Below are positions 18,883-28,881 of a stretch of DNA of 64,000 bases, piece by piece. Positions within the stretch are counted from its first letter, which is position 1. The number at the start of each line of letters is the position of its first letter. The translations under genes and the position numbers were made by a program. The notes beneath the pieces are model-generated. The model searched no databases. It was not told the origin of the DNA and saw only the letters and a program-made list of their open reading frames with translations. Origin of the DNA: Exiguobacterium sp. s48 (GTDB taxonomy: Bacteria; Bacillota; Bacilli; Exiguobacteriales; Exiguobacteriaceae); assembly GCF_018617395.1 (NCBI RefSeq), contig NZ_JACSKC010000001.1:1302001-1366000 (forward strand). The letters are read 5' to 3'.

Positions 18883-19552
18883 ATAGGCTTGTCGAAGGTG
18901 CGACATAGAGTAAAATACTGAGGAAGATGAACACACTTCCCGCTAGGACGAACAAGTGCCAAATGGCATGGTTGAACGGCAGTTTTTGCCACACGTAAAA
19001 CACGATGCCGACCGAATAGGCGATCCCTCCTGCGAGGAGAAGCATGAACCCTTGATGACCGAGTGATTCATACAACGGACGGATGGCGATGATGCAGATC
19101 CAGCCAAGTGCGAGGTATGTCACATTGGACACCCACATGTACTTTCCGGTCGAAAACAGTTTCCACACAATCCCGAGAATCGCGACACCCCACACAATCC
19201 CGAATAACGTCCAACCGAGCGTCCCGTGAAGGGTCACGAGGGCGAACGGCGTATAACTTCCTGCGATGAGTAAGTAAATCCCCGCATGGTCGAACACTTG
19301 CAACACCCGCTTCGCCCGTGGATGCGGAATCGCGTGCATGAGTGTCGAGAAGAGATAGAGTAAAATCATCGATGCCCCGAACACACTGACCGCCGTGACG
19401 TTCCATGTGCTCCCACTTTCTGTCGCGCTCATGATGAGCAGGACGAGGGCGACGATGCTGAAGATGACTCCTAAGCCGTGCGTGACCGCGCTCGCAATCT
19501 CTTCCCCGAGCGTGTCGGCATGGAGCATCTCTTTGAGTTGATCTTGTTTCAT
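18881..19552 (-). CDS. Hemolysin III family (PAQR/YqfA-type) membrane protein
   Basis: Membrane protein of 223 aa with about seven hydrophobic segments. Signature His motifs of the HlyIII/PAQR family are ASAVTHGLG, FDHAGIYLLIAGSYTPF and the last HAIWHLFVLAGS. Cytolytic activity is doubtful for most members; some affect membrane fluidity. Start 19552 (MKQDQL) has AAGGTGGGAG upstream. Confidence 0.85.
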   Translation of the reverse strand: MKQDQLKEMLHADTLGEEIASAVTHGLGVIFSIVALVLLIMSATESGSTWNVTAVSVFGASMILLYLFSTLMHAIPHPRAKRVLQVFDHAGIYLLIAGSYTPFALVTLHGTLGWTLFGIVWGVAILGIVWKLFSTGKYMWVSNVTYLALGWICIIAIRPLYESLGHQGFMLLLAGGIAYSVGIVFYVWQKLPFNHAIWHLFVLAGSVFIFLSILLYVAPSTSL

Positions 19553-19613
19553 GTGCTCCCACCTTCCGTAACTGTTCCTTCTAGTATGGACATTTCCCGA
19601 TTTGAACGCAATC

Positions 19614-19642
19614 AAAAACACGGGCTACCGATTAGCCCGTGT
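19614..19642 (-). terminator. Terminator of cstA
   Basis: ACACGGGCTA and TAGCCCGTGT arms followed by TTTTT. Confidence 0.9.
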
Positions 19643-19647
19643 CGAGA

Positions 19648-21090
19648 TTATGCGACTTCTTTCACCGGAACGTCACATTCCATTTGTGCAGCTCGCATCG
19701 CGCGTGCCCGCTTGTGGAACAAGACGAGAAGCGTCAACGTCCCGAGTGTCGAGATGACGTACGGAAGAACTCCGTCCAGTTTGAAGCCGATTGGCGCTGT
19801 CAAAATGTAGAACCAAACCGCATACAACATGAACGTCCCTGGAAGGAGCGCGATGTAGTGGTTTTTCCCTTTAATGTAAAGGTACATCGCCCCGACGAAC
19901 AGTGCGATGACCGCCGTCGTCTGGTTCGCCCAGTTGAAGTATTGCCAAAGCATCTGGAAGTCCATATTCGTGAGCACGTATGAGATTGCAAAGAGTGGAA
20001 GTGCAATCCAAAGACGTGACGAGAACTTCTTCTGTGCGATCGACATGTAGTCCGCAATGATCATCCGTGCGCTACGGAATGCCGTGTCCCCTGACGTGAT
20101 CGGTAAGACGATGACTCCGAGAATCGCGAGCGTGCCGCCGATGCTGCCGAGCATGAGTGTCGCCACTTCTTGCACGACGAGTGCCGGAGTGCCCGCACTG
20201 ATGAGTCCAAGTAATTCACCTGGCTCAAAGATGGCCATCGCCGCTCCAGCCCAAATCATCGCGATGACCGCTTCGGCAATCATCATGCCGTAGAAGATTT
20301 CACGACCGTTGCTTTCTTTCATCGTCGTCCGCGAAATGATCGGTGACTGTGTCGCATGGAAACCAGATAGCGCCCCACATGAGATCGTGAAGAAGAGGAG
20401 CGGCCAGATCGGTAAGCCGTCCGGATGCATGTTCGTCAATGTCATCTCTGGAATCTTGTATCCTTGTGCGAACAAGCTGACCGCGATCCCGATGGCACTG
20501 ATGACAAGTAGCGCCCCGAAGAACGGGTAGATGCGCCCGATGATCTTATCGACCGGGAGAAGCGTCGCCAAGATGTAGTAAGCGAACACAGCGAAGATGA
20601 CGATGGTGAGCGTCGATGCGTTCCCATCGAACAAGTTGTTGATCATGTTACTCGGAGACGTGACGAACACCGTCCCGACAAGAAGTAGAAGTAAAAGTGC
20701 GAATCCGTTGACGATATGGCGGAGCGAACGTCCGAGGAACTTCTCCGCTAGTTGTGGCAAGTGTGCCCCGTTATTACGAAGGGAAATCATTCCTGTCAAA
20801 TAGTCATGTACCGCTCCGGCAAAGATGGACCCGAACACAATCCAAAGGAAGGCGACCGGTCCATAGAGCGCCCCCATGATCGGTCCAAAGATCGGTCCGA
20901 CACCGGCAATGTTGAGCAATTGAATCATCGAGTTCCGTTTTTTACCCATCGGCACGTAGTCGATGCCGTCCTGAGACGCATAGGCAGGCGTCGTCCGCTC
21001 TTCCTTGATGCCGAACGTCTTCTCGACGTAACGACCATATACCAAATACCCGACCAAAAGTAGTGCGAGTGCGACGAAGAATGTAATCAT
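19648..21090 (-). CDS. cstA: CstA-family carbon starvation transporter
   Basis: Membrane protein of 480 aa with many transmembrane helices. The CstA domain shows RYVEKTFGI, FGPIMGALYGPVAFLW, and the ISCGALSGFHATQSPI motif. CstA family members import peptides or pyruvate; substrate here is not settled. At 480 aa it is the short form, lacking the C-terminal part of the enterobacterial protein. A cre site upstream predicts CcpA repression in glucose, which fits the family. RBS AAGGGGAC. Confidence 0.9.
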   Translation of the reverse strand: MITFFVALALLLVGYLVYGRYVEKTFGIKEERTTPAYASQDGIDYVPMGKKRNSMIQLLNIAGVGPIFGPIMGALYGPVAFLWIVFGSIFAGAVHDYLTGMISLRNNGAHLPQLAEKFLGRSLRHIVNGFALLLLLLVGTVFVTSPSNMINNLFDGNASTLTIVIFAVFAYYILATLLPVDKIIGRIYPFFGALLVISAIGIAVSLFAQGYKIPEMTLTNMHPDGLPIWPLLFFTISCGALSGFHATQSPIISRTTMKESNGREIFYGMMIAEAVIAMIWAGAAMAIFEPGELLGLISAGTPALVVQEVATLMLGSIGGTLAILGVIVLPITSGDTAFRSARMIIADYMSIAQKKFSSRLWIALPLFAISYVLTNMDFQMLWQYFNWANQTTAVIALFVGAMYLYIKGKNHYIALLPGTFMLYAVWFYILTAPIGFKLDGVLPYVISTLGTLTLLVLFHKRARAMRAAQMECDVPVKEVA

Positions 21091-21154
21091 CTGTCAGTCC
21101 CCTTTTCCGTACATATGTAGCCGAACCCCATCGGCTCTTCGGTTTACACGTGTC

Positions 21155-21204
21155 ATGTAACCGATTACATGTTTGATTATACATAAGACCAAATGATATT
21201 GTAA
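21155..21204 (-). promoter_or_regulatory. cstA promoter with cre site
   Basis: Minus strand -35 TTACAA (21199-21204), 17-nt spacer, -10 TATAAT (21176-21181). The palindrome ATGTAACCGATTACAT (21155-21170) matches the CcpA consensus WTGNAANCGNWNNCAW at every fixed position. It lies at and just after the start of transcription, the usual place for CcpA repression. Confidence 0.85.
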
Positions 21205-21240
21205 GGGCTTTCATTCACATTCTAGACACTTTTATTCGAC

Positions 21241-21270
21241 AAAAAACGACGCCCGAATTGGACGCCGTTC
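21241..21270 (-). terminator. Terminator of the nucleotidase gene
   Basis: ACGGCGTCC and GGGCGTCGT arms (one G-T pair included), then six T. Confidence 0.8.
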
Positions 21271-21275
21271 CGTAC

Positions 21276-24029
21276 TTATTTCAACTTGAGAATCGATTGT
21301 TTTGACCCAGAACCGTTCGCTTCGCTTGCGATGACTTTGTACGTTCCTTTCGCAAGACCTTTTTTGAATGTGAACGTATACGTTCCAGACCAGCTCGCCT
21401 GTACTTTCGAGACTTGCTTGCCTTTTGCGTCTTTCAAGACGACCGTCGCACCTGGTGTTGTTTTCCCGACCAAGGCACGCGTGCCGGCCTTCACACCTTT
21501 TGTTGTCTTCGGTGTTGAAATTATTACGTTTTTCAATTCAAACGATGTCGTCTTGACTTCTTTTCCTGATACGTCTTTCGCTTCGATTTCATATTTCGCC
21601 GCAAAGAATCCTGTGCTTCTCTTGAACGTGAAGTTCCCATTCTCGTCAGCCTTCGCGTAGTCTACTTTTTTTCCGTCCCGTTTAAGGACGAGTGTAGCTC
21701 CTGCCGTCGTTTTTCCTGTCAACACGGTTGAATTTGTGTACGTCAAACGCTTCGAGATTGCCGGTGTCCCAACAAATCCTGCACCGACGACTTTCGTTTC
21801 TGACATCATCTTCCCATTCAATTCGCTTTCAATCGTCAACGACTGACGAAGTTTCAATGGTTTGACCGTCAAACGGTACATCCCTTCTGCATCGGCTGTC
21901 GTCGTCGCGAGAATCGTTTGGCCATCTTTCAATGTCACGTTCGCATTTGGCGCCGTTTTCCCGGTTACAACTTTTGCACCCGGTTTGATCACATCGACCG
22001 AAAGCGTCAAATCAACCGGTGCTGCCTCGAGCTCCGTCGTATAGGTACGGAAGAGACGACCTGCCGCATCTTCACGTGTCGCGTCCGTCGCTTCAATTCC
22101 TTCATAAAGGTTCAAGTACTGCTTCCCTGCATCCGCTGTTTCAAACGTCACCGAACGTTTTGCGTCCGCGACAATCTTCCAGTTGTTGTCGGCTTTGTAG
22201 TCCAAGTTACTGCCACTCGACACAATGTAGTCCGAGATGACGTTACGTGTCTCATACGCTGAGCGATAGACGATGTTCTTGCCGCCACCAAGACCTGGGA
22301 ACGATGAAGAACCCGCACGATAGTTGTTCGTCGCGACCAAGAACTCTTGGTCCATCTTGATCGGTTGTCCATTGTACTCGACGTTCTTCACGCGGTTCGC
22401 GTTCTCGTTGACGAGCTTCCCACCGACATCGAACTTCGCAGGACCCGTGACATCAATCTCATACGTCAAACCGTCGAGAATGTCGAAGTTGTAGCTACGG
22501 AATTGAAGGTTGAGTAAGTTCTCGTCGTCTTCTTCGATTTGGTCAAACGCACCCGCTGACATCTCGAGCCAATCCATGACATCTTTCCCTGTCACTTTGA
22601 CGACTTCGAGCGTGTTCGGATACACGTAAAGGTCCGCAACGTTTTTCAAAGCGATTTGCCCTTTCGGGATATTCGTGTAGTAGCTTGCGTCCGTCAATTC
22701 ACGTCCACCTGCTTTAAACGGCGCACCCGCTGATAAGAGCGGCAACTCTTTATATGCAGAAAGTTCTGGGTTCGTCTCGAGCTCTTTCTCGACATACCAC
22801 TTCTGTGCGTTCGTCACGAACTGAACCGATGCATCGTCACGGACGAGTGCGAAGTAGCTCTGGATATCATCTTGAATCTCACCGACCGGTTGGTTGATGT
22901 AGTCGATTGTCGCCACGTGGTCGTCTTCGATCAACGCTTGAATCGTCGGATCCACCGCCGTATCTGCCGTCACCGAGTCGAGCGCGGCCGACGCGTCAAG
23001 AATCTGCCACTTGCCGTCTACAAGTTCAAGCTCGAAGTCGATGACACCGAGGTCTTTCCCTTGGTTGTTCGCCATGACGACCGGTTTGCCATTGATTGTC
23101 CCTTTTGTCATATCGACGTTCGGGAATGAAGCGAACATGCCTTTCGCATCCGGGAAGCGACCGTGTTGGTGCCCCGTCATGACCATGTCGAGTCCGTCAA
23201 TCTTCGTGAGTGCGTAACCGACGTTCTCTTCGCTGTCGAGTTGTTCATCTGCAAGTGTCGCACTGTCACCGATACCTGAGTGCGCGAGGGCGACGACGAC
23301 GTCCGCTCCCTGGTCTTTCAATTTTTGAACCGCTTCACGTGCGGACGGGATGATATCCTCTGCCGTCACACGACCTTGAAGATTCCCCGAATCCCATGAC
23401 ATGATTTTCGGAGGGACGACTCCAAATACACCGACTTTGATCGTATGCGTTTCTCCATCCATGTCTGTAACCGTTCGTTCGATGATTTGGACCTCTTGTC
23501 CATCTACGTTGAACTTCGAGACGATCGGGTTGCCTTCTAAATCTTTGACGTTCGAGTTGACGAAACGAAGTTTCCCTTTCGATCCCTCCATCGCGTTGTA
23601 TAAGAATTCGAGACCAAAGTTAAATTCATGGTTCCCGAGTGTGACGGCATCATAGTTCAATGCGGCCATCGCCTTGTACATCGGATGTTCAAACGCTTCA
23701 TTTTTTCCAGCCTGGCTTTCACGGACATAATCGCCAAACGGTGTCCCCTGAATCGTGTCCCCGTTATCGAACAAGAATGTGTTCGTTTCCCCAGCGGCTG
23801 TACGATGTTCATTGATGAGTGTCGCGACTTTCGTCAATCCAATCGTGTTATCGATTTTGTCTTGGAAGTAATCGTAGTTCGTGATGTTCGTATGTAAGTC
23901 TGTCGTCTCTAAGAAACGAAGCTTGACGATATCCTGGTCGACTTCCGCCATGACGTTCGGTGCCTGTAGCGGCAAAACGGTTGGTAACACGAGCGCGGTC
24001 GCGATTGACCATTTCAATGCAGTTTTCAT
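21276..24029 (-). CDS. Secreted 2',3'-cyclic phosphodiesterase / 3'-nucleotidase with Ig-like repeats
   Basis: Exported enzyme of 917 aa. A signal peptide occupies about residues 1-28. The metallophosphoesterase domain has TTDLHTN, DNGDTIQGTP, LGNHEFNFG, ALAHSGIG and TGHQHGRFP, which bind the two metals. A 5'-nucleotidase C-terminal domain follows (NNYRAGSSSFPGLGGG). After about residue 650 come three related domains of about 80 aa with the recurring VLTGKTTAGATLVLK pattern, bacterial Ig-like. No LPXTG or SLH anchor is seen. Likely role: phosphate and nucleoside scavenging outside the cell, as for CpdB/YfkN. Confidence 0.88.
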   Translation of the reverse strand: MKTALKWSIATALVLPTVLPLQAPNVMAEVDQDIVKLRFLETTDLHTNITNYDYFQDKIDNTIGLTKVATLINEHRTAAGETNTFLFDNGDTIQGTPFGDYVRESQAGKNEAFEHPMYKAMAALNYDAVTLGNHEFNFGLEFLYNAMEGSKGKLRFVNSNVKDLEGNPIVSKFNVDGQEVQIIERTVTDMDGETHTIKVGVFGVVPPKIMSWDSGNLQGRVTAEDIIPSAREAVQKLKDQGADVVVALAHSGIGDSATLADEQLDSEENVGYALTKIDGLDMVMTGHQHGRFPDAKGMFASFPNVDMTKGTINGKPVVMANNQGKDLGVIDFELELVDGKWQILDASAALDSVTADTAVDPTIQALIEDDHVATIDYINQPVGEIQDDIQSYFALVRDDASVQFVTNAQKWYVEKELETNPELSAYKELPLLSAGAPFKAGGRELTDASYYTNIPKGQIALKNVADLYVYPNTLEVVKVTGKDVMDWLEMSAGAFDQIEEDDENLLNLQFRSYNFDILDGLTYEIDVTGPAKFDVGGKLVNENANRVKNVEYNGQPIKMDQEFLVATNNYRAGSSSFPGLGGGKNIVYRSAYETRNVISDYIVSSGSNLDYKADNNWKIVADAKRSVTFETADAGKQYLNLYEGIEATDATREDAAGRLFRTYTTELEAAPVDLTLSVDVIKPGAKVVTGKTAPNANVTLKDGQTILATTTADAEGMYRLTVKPLKLRQSLTIESELNGKMMSETKVVGAGFVGTPAISKRLTYTNSTVLTGKTTAGATLVLKRDGKKVDYAKADENGNFTFKRSTGFFAAKYEIEAKDVSGKEVKTTSFELKNVIISTPKTTKGVKAGTRALVGKTTPGATVVLKDAKGKQVSKVQASWSGTYTFTFKKGLAKGTYKVIASEANGSGSKQSILKLK

Positions 24030-24112
24030 GTGATTGTCCCCTTTTTTTGGTTGATAATTGTCTAACCATATTCAATATAACACCAGCTGTCTTTCCCTCC
24101 TATTAAATTTTC

Positions 24113-24155
24113 GTATAAAAATAGACCTAATTTCCTTTACAAAAATTAGGTCTAT
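24113..24155 (-). terminator. Terminator of slaP
   Basis: ATAGACCTAATTT and AAATTAGGTCTAT arms, followed by TTTT on the minus strand. Confidence 0.88.
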
Positions 24156-24162
24156 CCTCCTA

Positions 24163-24966
24163 TTATTGTTTGATGCGAACGGTGAACGGTCCATCGCCTT
24201 CGATTTCTTCAAATGTGACCGATACCGGGTATGCGTGCTTACCGTAGACCGGCTCTTCAAGACGAATCATCGTGAAGCCGACCACGTCCTCGCCACTCAC
24301 GAGTTCAAGCGGGAGTTTCTCGACGTTCAAGTGGCGGTCGTATCCGTTGCGAAGGAGAATCGTCGCCGTGACATCCGTCTCTTCCTTCTCCACCGACACG
24401 AGCATCAAGTTGAACTCGTTTTCCCCGACTGGTGGCGTCGAGATGTTTGTCCGCATGAGCTGTTGCCATGCGCGTGTCGAGAACTTCGCTTCTTCTCCCG
24501 GTGACACGGGCTGAAGCGGGTCAATCGGGTTCATTTGAAAGACGAGTCGGAGCGAGTCGTAGGATTCTATTTCTCCGAACATCTCATCCAAGAAGAAATC
24601 CAAGTAGACCGGTTTGCTCGTCCACGCCTCAAAGCTCGGCAGTTCAGAACGTCCGAGGACTTTCCGGCCAATCGGGACATTATTCGCGTCCAACAAGAGG
24701 ACCGGCAATTCGTTGATCTCGAATGAGCTCGGAAGCGTGTTGCGGAACAACGCCACAATCGACAAGTCATGCCCGAGCGATTCGGCATTCAATAACTCAA
24801 TCGAGAGCTGATTATCGAGAAGTGGCGGGAGTCGTTTCGCATGATAACGGAAGACGTACTCGTCCTCTTTCGGGATCCCCATCGCGTCGTCGATGACGAG
24901 CGTCAATTGGCGCCCTCCCTCTTTATTTCCTGTCTCAATCTGTTTACGTTTACGAAATCCTAACAT
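24163..24966 (-). CDS. slaP: Accessory Sec S-layer assembly protein SlaP
   Basis: Soluble protein of 267 aa resembling SlaP, the partner of SecA2 in Bacillus anthracis S-layer export. Two related halves are visible (SLAP-type duplication): LSIELLNAESLGHDLSIVALFRNTL and NLMLVSVEKEETDVTATILLRNG, each followed by an LPLELV/LPVLLL strand. The ATG shares one base with the secA2 stop (TAATG), so the genes are translationally coupled. It probably helps a subset of exported proteins, but which is unknown. Confidence 0.8.
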   Translation of the reverse strand: MLGFRKRKQIETGNKEGGRQLTLVIDDAMGIPKEDEYVFRYHAKRLPPLLDNQLSIELLNAESLGHDLSIVALFRNTLPSSFEINELPVLLLDANNVPIGRKVLGRSELPSFEAWTSKPVYLDFFLDEMFGEIESYDSLRLVFQMNPIDPLQPVSPGEEAKFSTRAWQQLMRTNISTPPVGENEFNLMLVSVEKEETDVTATILLRNGYDRHLNVEKLPLELVSGEDVVGFTMIRLEEPVYGKHAYPVSVTFEEIEGDGPFTVRIKQ

Positions 24967-27332
24967 TATACTTCCTCCTCTGCCATCTCAGCGAAATAAC
25001 GGTCGAGCTGGCATAGTTCCGTCGTGACATCCCGGGCGATATTGATATACGTCTGTTCGAAGATTTCCAATCCTTCTTTTCCGAACTGACGGCTCGGGTC
25101 TTCCTGACCGTAGCTGCGAAGCCCGATCCCTTCTTTCAATCCGCTCATCGTCGTCAAATGATCCGTCCACTTCATGTCGACGGCGCGGAGAAGCGACTCT
25201 TTGGCGAAGAGGACGATGTCGTCCTGTTCGAGGCGCGACGCCGTCGTAGCGATGATCGCCTCCATCCAGTCGTTTAAAGCATCCTTCAGTTCACGCGTAT
25301 CCGCGATGTCATTCGCCCATGTCGGCTCCTGCATCGTCAAGTAGCGCAAGTCATCTTTCAACTCATCGATCGGCCATTCCTCAGGCACGAGTTCATCCGA
25401 CACATGCATGTCGATGCTGTTCTCGAGGGCGAGACGCATCATGCCGAGGACGTTTTTCGTGATGGCGTCCGCATCTGCGTTGACGGCCTGGTTACGAATC
25501 ATATAGATGATATTCCGTTGCTCGTTCAAGACGTCATCGAGTTTGAACAAGTAGTCTCGAATCGAGACGCCGAGTCCTTCGATTGTCGTCTGCGCATATT
25601 CGATGATCTCGATCGCATCTTTCGACGAGACTTCACCTGTCGCGCTCGGCTTCAATTTTTTCTCCACGCGCTCTAACTTCTGCGCCGCATAGCGTTTCAC
25701 GATTTCATCTTCGAGCGAGACGAAGAACTCGGTCGCACCCGGGTCGCCTTGACGCCCCGAACGACCGCGGAGCTGGTTGTCGACACGTTTTGACTCGTGG
25801 CGCTCCGTCCCGATGACGAAGAGACCGCCCGCTTCCTTCGCTTTTGCGTCGAGCGTGATGTCCGTCCCACGTCCGGCCATGTTCGTTGCAATCGTCACTT
25901 TGCCGAATTGACCGGCGTCCGCGATGATATCCGCTTCCTGAGCGACCGTCTTCGCGTTCAACACGTCATGTTCGATCCGCTTCTTCTTCAAGTGCTTGCT
26001 GATGGCTTCCGATTGTGCGATCGAGGTCGTTCCGATCAAGACCGGACGTCCCGTCGCATGTAGTTCCGCCACTTTCTCAGTGACCGCCGCATACTTTTGC
26101 TCGGTCGTCATGAAGATGCGGTCCGGATGGTCGACACGCTGACGTTCGCGGTTCGTCGGCACTTGGACGACGTCCATGTTGTACGTCTTCAAGAACTCTT
26201 GACGTGACGTCTGAGCCGTCCCCGTCATCCCACCGACGAGCGGATACATCCGGAAATAGTGCTGAATCGTAATCTCCGCCGTCGTCTTGTTCTCTTCGGT
26301 GATGGTGACGCCTTCTTTCGCCTCGAGCGCCTGATGCAACCCTTCTGACAAGCTCCGACCTTCCATGATGCGTCCCGTGAACAAGTCGATGAGTTCGATC
26401 TTGTCTTCACGCACGATATAGTCGACGTCAAGTTCGAACAAGACGTTCGCACGGAGTGCCTGGACGAGATAGTGATAGAGCACCTGGTGTGAGGCGCTGA
26501 ACAGGTTATCGATGGCGAACAGCTCTTCAATCTTGACGATTCCTTCTTCCGTGAACGTCGCAGATTTCGACTCGAGGTCGACCTCGTAGTCGGTCTCCTC
26601 GAACTCAGAAATGATCTGTTGCGCCAACTGTTTCAAGCGGATATGTGACCGGTCCTTCTGCGCGATGATGAGCGGCGTCTTCGCCTCATCAATCAAGATG
26701 CTGTCGACTTCATCGACGATGGCGAAATGGAACGGACGTTGGACTCGTTCTTCCGGCTTATGGACAAGGTTGTCACGCAAGTAGTCGAACCCGAACTCTG
26801 TCCCGACCCCATACGTGATATCCGCCTGATATGCGGAACGCTTCTCGTCCGCTTCGATGTCCGGGACGTTCAAACCGACCGTCAACCCGAGGAAGTCGTG
26901 AATCTTCCCAATTTGTTCCGCGTCACGTCTCGCCAAATAATCGTTCACCGTGATGACGTGGACGCCTTTTCCTTCGAGCGCCTTGACGTAACTCGGCAAA
27001 GCGGCGACAAGCGTCTTCCCTTCCCCCGTCGGCATCTCCGAGATGTTCCCTTCGAGGAGGGCGAACCCACCGATGAGCTGGACGTCATAGTGACGCATGC
27101 CGAGCACACGGACTGACGCTTCGCGGACGAGAGCGAACCCTTCTTCCGCGATGTCATCCACTTTCTTTCCATTCAAGAGACGTGCTTTGAGCGTCTCCGT
27201 ATATGTACGCATCTCGTCATCCGAGAGGGCTTTCATCGTTGTCTCTAATTCATTAATACGCGCGACCCGTCGTTCGTACGCTTTCAAACGCCGGCTTTGA
27301 TCATTCGTTAACTGTTTTACAAATTGGATCAC
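24966..27332 (-). CDS. secA2: Accessory Sec translocase ATPase SecA2
   Basis: DEAD-type motor protein of 788 aa. Walker A is EMPTGEGKTLVA, Walker B VDEVDSILIDEA, and the second helicase region has ATNMAGRGTDITL. It ends with VTTELCQLDRYFAEMAEEEV, without the zinc-binding tail of housekeeping SecA, so SecA2 is the better call. Pairing with slaP supports the B. anthracis type. The start is taken as GTG at 27332 with GGAGG 8 nt upstream; an ATG five codons earlier overlaps that RBS. Confidence 0.9.
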   Translation of the reverse strand: MIQFVKQLTNDQSRRLKAYERRVARINELETTMKALSDDEMRTYTETLKARLLNGKKVDDIAEEGFALVREASVRVLGMRHYDVQLIGGFALLEGNISEMPTGEGKTLVAALPSYVKALEGKGVHVITVNDYLARRDAEQIGKIHDFLGLTVGLNVPDIEADEKRSAYQADITYGVGTEFGFDYLRDNLVHKPEERVQRPFHFAIVDEVDSILIDEAKTPLIIAQKDRSHIRLKQLAQQIISEFEETDYEVDLESKSATFTEEGIVKIEELFAIDNLFSASHQVLYHYLVQALRANVLFELDVDYIVREDKIELIDLFTGRIMEGRSLSEGLHQALEAKEGVTITEENKTTAEITIQHYFRMYPLVGGMTGTAQTSRQEFLKTYNMDVVQVPTNRERQRVDHPDRIFMTTEQKYAAVTEKVAELHATGRPVLIGTTSIAQSEAISKHLKKKRIEHDVLNAKTVAQEADIIADAGQFGKVTIATNMAGRGTDITLDAKAKEAGGLFVIGTERHESKRVDNQLRGRSGRQGDPGATEFFVSLEDEIVKRYAAQKLERVEKKLKPSATGEVSSKDAIEIIEYAQTTIEGLGVSIRDYLFKLDDVLNEQRNIIYMIRNQAVNADADAITKNVLGMMRLALENSIDMHVSDELVPEEWPIDELKDDLRYLTMQEPTWANDIADTRELKDALNDWMEAIIATTASRLEQDDIVLFAKESLLRAVDMKWTDHLTTMSGLKEGIGLRSYGQEDPSRQFGKEGLEIFEQTYINIARDVTTELCQLDRYFAEMAEEEV

Positions 27333-27515
27333 ACTAATAGCCTCCATCTTTCTATCAATTCATCACTTACATACTCGTCTATTATAACGAAAATCGAACC
27401 AATTCGGAGACTTTTTTACGAAAACTTCCTAAAAGTTGGTTTTTAGACACGTGAAAACCTATAAATTTTGGTTAATTTTCAAAAAGTATTTGTAAAAATA
27501 TTTTCAATTCACTAT

Positions 27516-27567
27516 TTGAGATGACGTGAGACCGTGTTACGATGAAAAAAAACAGAACATTTGTTCG
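27516..27567 (+). promoter_or_regulatory. LexA box and promoter of the Y-family polymerase gene
   Basis: -35 TTGAGA (27516-27521), 16-nt spacer, -10 TACGAT (27538-27543). AGAACATTTGTTCG (27554-27567) matches the Firmicutes LexA/DinR consensus CGAACRNRYGTTYG in all but the first base. This predicts SOS induction. Confidence 0.85.
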
Positions 27568-27585
27568 TAAAAAGGAGTGGTGACG

Positions 27586-28881
27586 ATGCGCAGACGAATC
27601 TTTTGTATCGACAGCGTCTCGTTCTATGCCAGTTGCGAGTGTGCCGCGCGCAACAAAAATCCTTACAAGACGAAGCTCGTCGTCCTCTCGAACCTGCAGG
27701 ACAGCGGGGCACTCGTCCTCGCCGCGACCCCGAAGATGAAGCAGCTCGGCATCAAGACCGGGTCACGCCGCTTCCACATCGACCGCCTCCCGTGGCACGA
27801 ACGACGGGACGTTTTGTATGCCGAGGCGCGGATGAGTCATTATTTGAACGTCTCCATCCAAATCATCCACATCCTCCATCAGTTCGCCCCGCCCGAGGCG
27901 ATTCGCGTCTATTCGATCGATGAGACGCTCGTCGACATGACGGGGACGGAGCGGCTGTTCGGAAGTGACGAGCACGTCGCCCACCTCATGCGTGCGACGA
28001 TTTTTCGCTATACGGGCATTCCCGTCACCATCGGCATCGGACCGAACAACGTCCTCGCCAAGCTCGTCCTCGATTTGCATGCGAAAAAGGAAGGGGTCGC
28101 CACGTGTCTTCTCCACGACGTCGAACGGCTTATCCACCCGGCGCCGATCGAGAAGATGTGGGGCGTCGGCACGAAGATGGCGGTCCACCTGCAGCGGCTC
28201 GGCATCTGGACGATCGGGGACTTGGCCTGCTATCCGCTCGAATCCCTTCATGAAAAGTTCGGTGTCATCGGTGCAGAACTTTGGCATCACGCCTGGGGCA
28301 TCGACGAATCCCCGACCATCCTGCCGGCGAGCTCCTTGTTCGGGGCGAAACGGACGCGACCGAAGTCGATCGGACACGGCATCACCCTCATGAAAGATTA
28401 CACGACGTATTCCGCAATCCGGCTCGTCCTACAGGCGATCGCGGTCGAAGTCGGGATGCGAACCAGGCAAGCGGGACTCGTCGGAGGGACGATTCATCTC
28501 GGGGTGCGCTATACGCGGACGAGCGACCGGGGTGGCTTCAGTAAACAAAAGAAGCTCCCCCGCTTCACAGCGGACGAGCAAGAGTTTCTCCCCATCTTAT
28601 TGCAACTATTTTTAGACGGCTGGGAAGAGACGGAGGCCGTCCGTTACGTGTCGGTCGCTCTCGGCAAACTCGAGCCACGGAGCGACCACGTCCAGTTATC
28701 CTTTTTTGAAGACGAATGGGCGAAAGCGAAACGGCTCGACTTCCTCGATTTGATTGACGGTTTGAACGTCCGGTTCGGTCGTGGCACAATCCGACCGGCG
28801 TCGAGCCTACTAAAAGACAGTCCGCTCCGGACGCGCCAACGTCTAATCGGCGGACATAAACAAGGAGGCGATTCCTCATGA
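27586..28881 (+). CDS. uvrX: Y-family DNA polymerase, UvrX/ImpB-type
   Basis: Translesion DNA polymerase of 431 aa. The first metal site is [14 protein letters not shown] with Asp6 region, the second [11 protein letters not shown]; the fingers show [15 protein letters not shown] and the little finger follows [15 protein letters not shown]. Family resemblance is to Bacillus UvrX/YqjW-type enzymes that pair with a YolD-like protein. The start ATG 27586 has AGGAG 8 nt upstream. SOS control is expected from the LexA box. Confidence 0.9.
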   Translation: MRRRIFCIDSVSFYASCECAARNKNPYKTKLVVLSNLQDSGALVLAATPKMKQLGIKTGSRRFHIDRLPWHERRDVLYAEARMSHYLNVSIQIIHILHQFAPPEAIRVYSIDETLVDMTGTERLFGSDEHVAHLMRATIFRYTGIPVTIGIGPNNVLAKLVLDLHAKKEGVATCLLHDVERLIHPAPIEKMWGVGTKMAVHLQRLGIWTIGDLACYPLESLHEKFGVIGAELWHHAWGIDESPTILPASSLFGAKRTRPKSIGHGITLMKDYTTYSAIRLVLQAIAVEVGMRTRQAGLVGGTIHLGVRYTRTSDRGGFSKQKKLPRFTADEQEFLPILLQLFLDGWEETEAVRYVSVALGKLEPRSDHVQLSFFEDEWAKAKRLDFLDLIDGLNVRFGRGTIRPASSLLKDSPLRTRQRLIGGHKQGGDSS

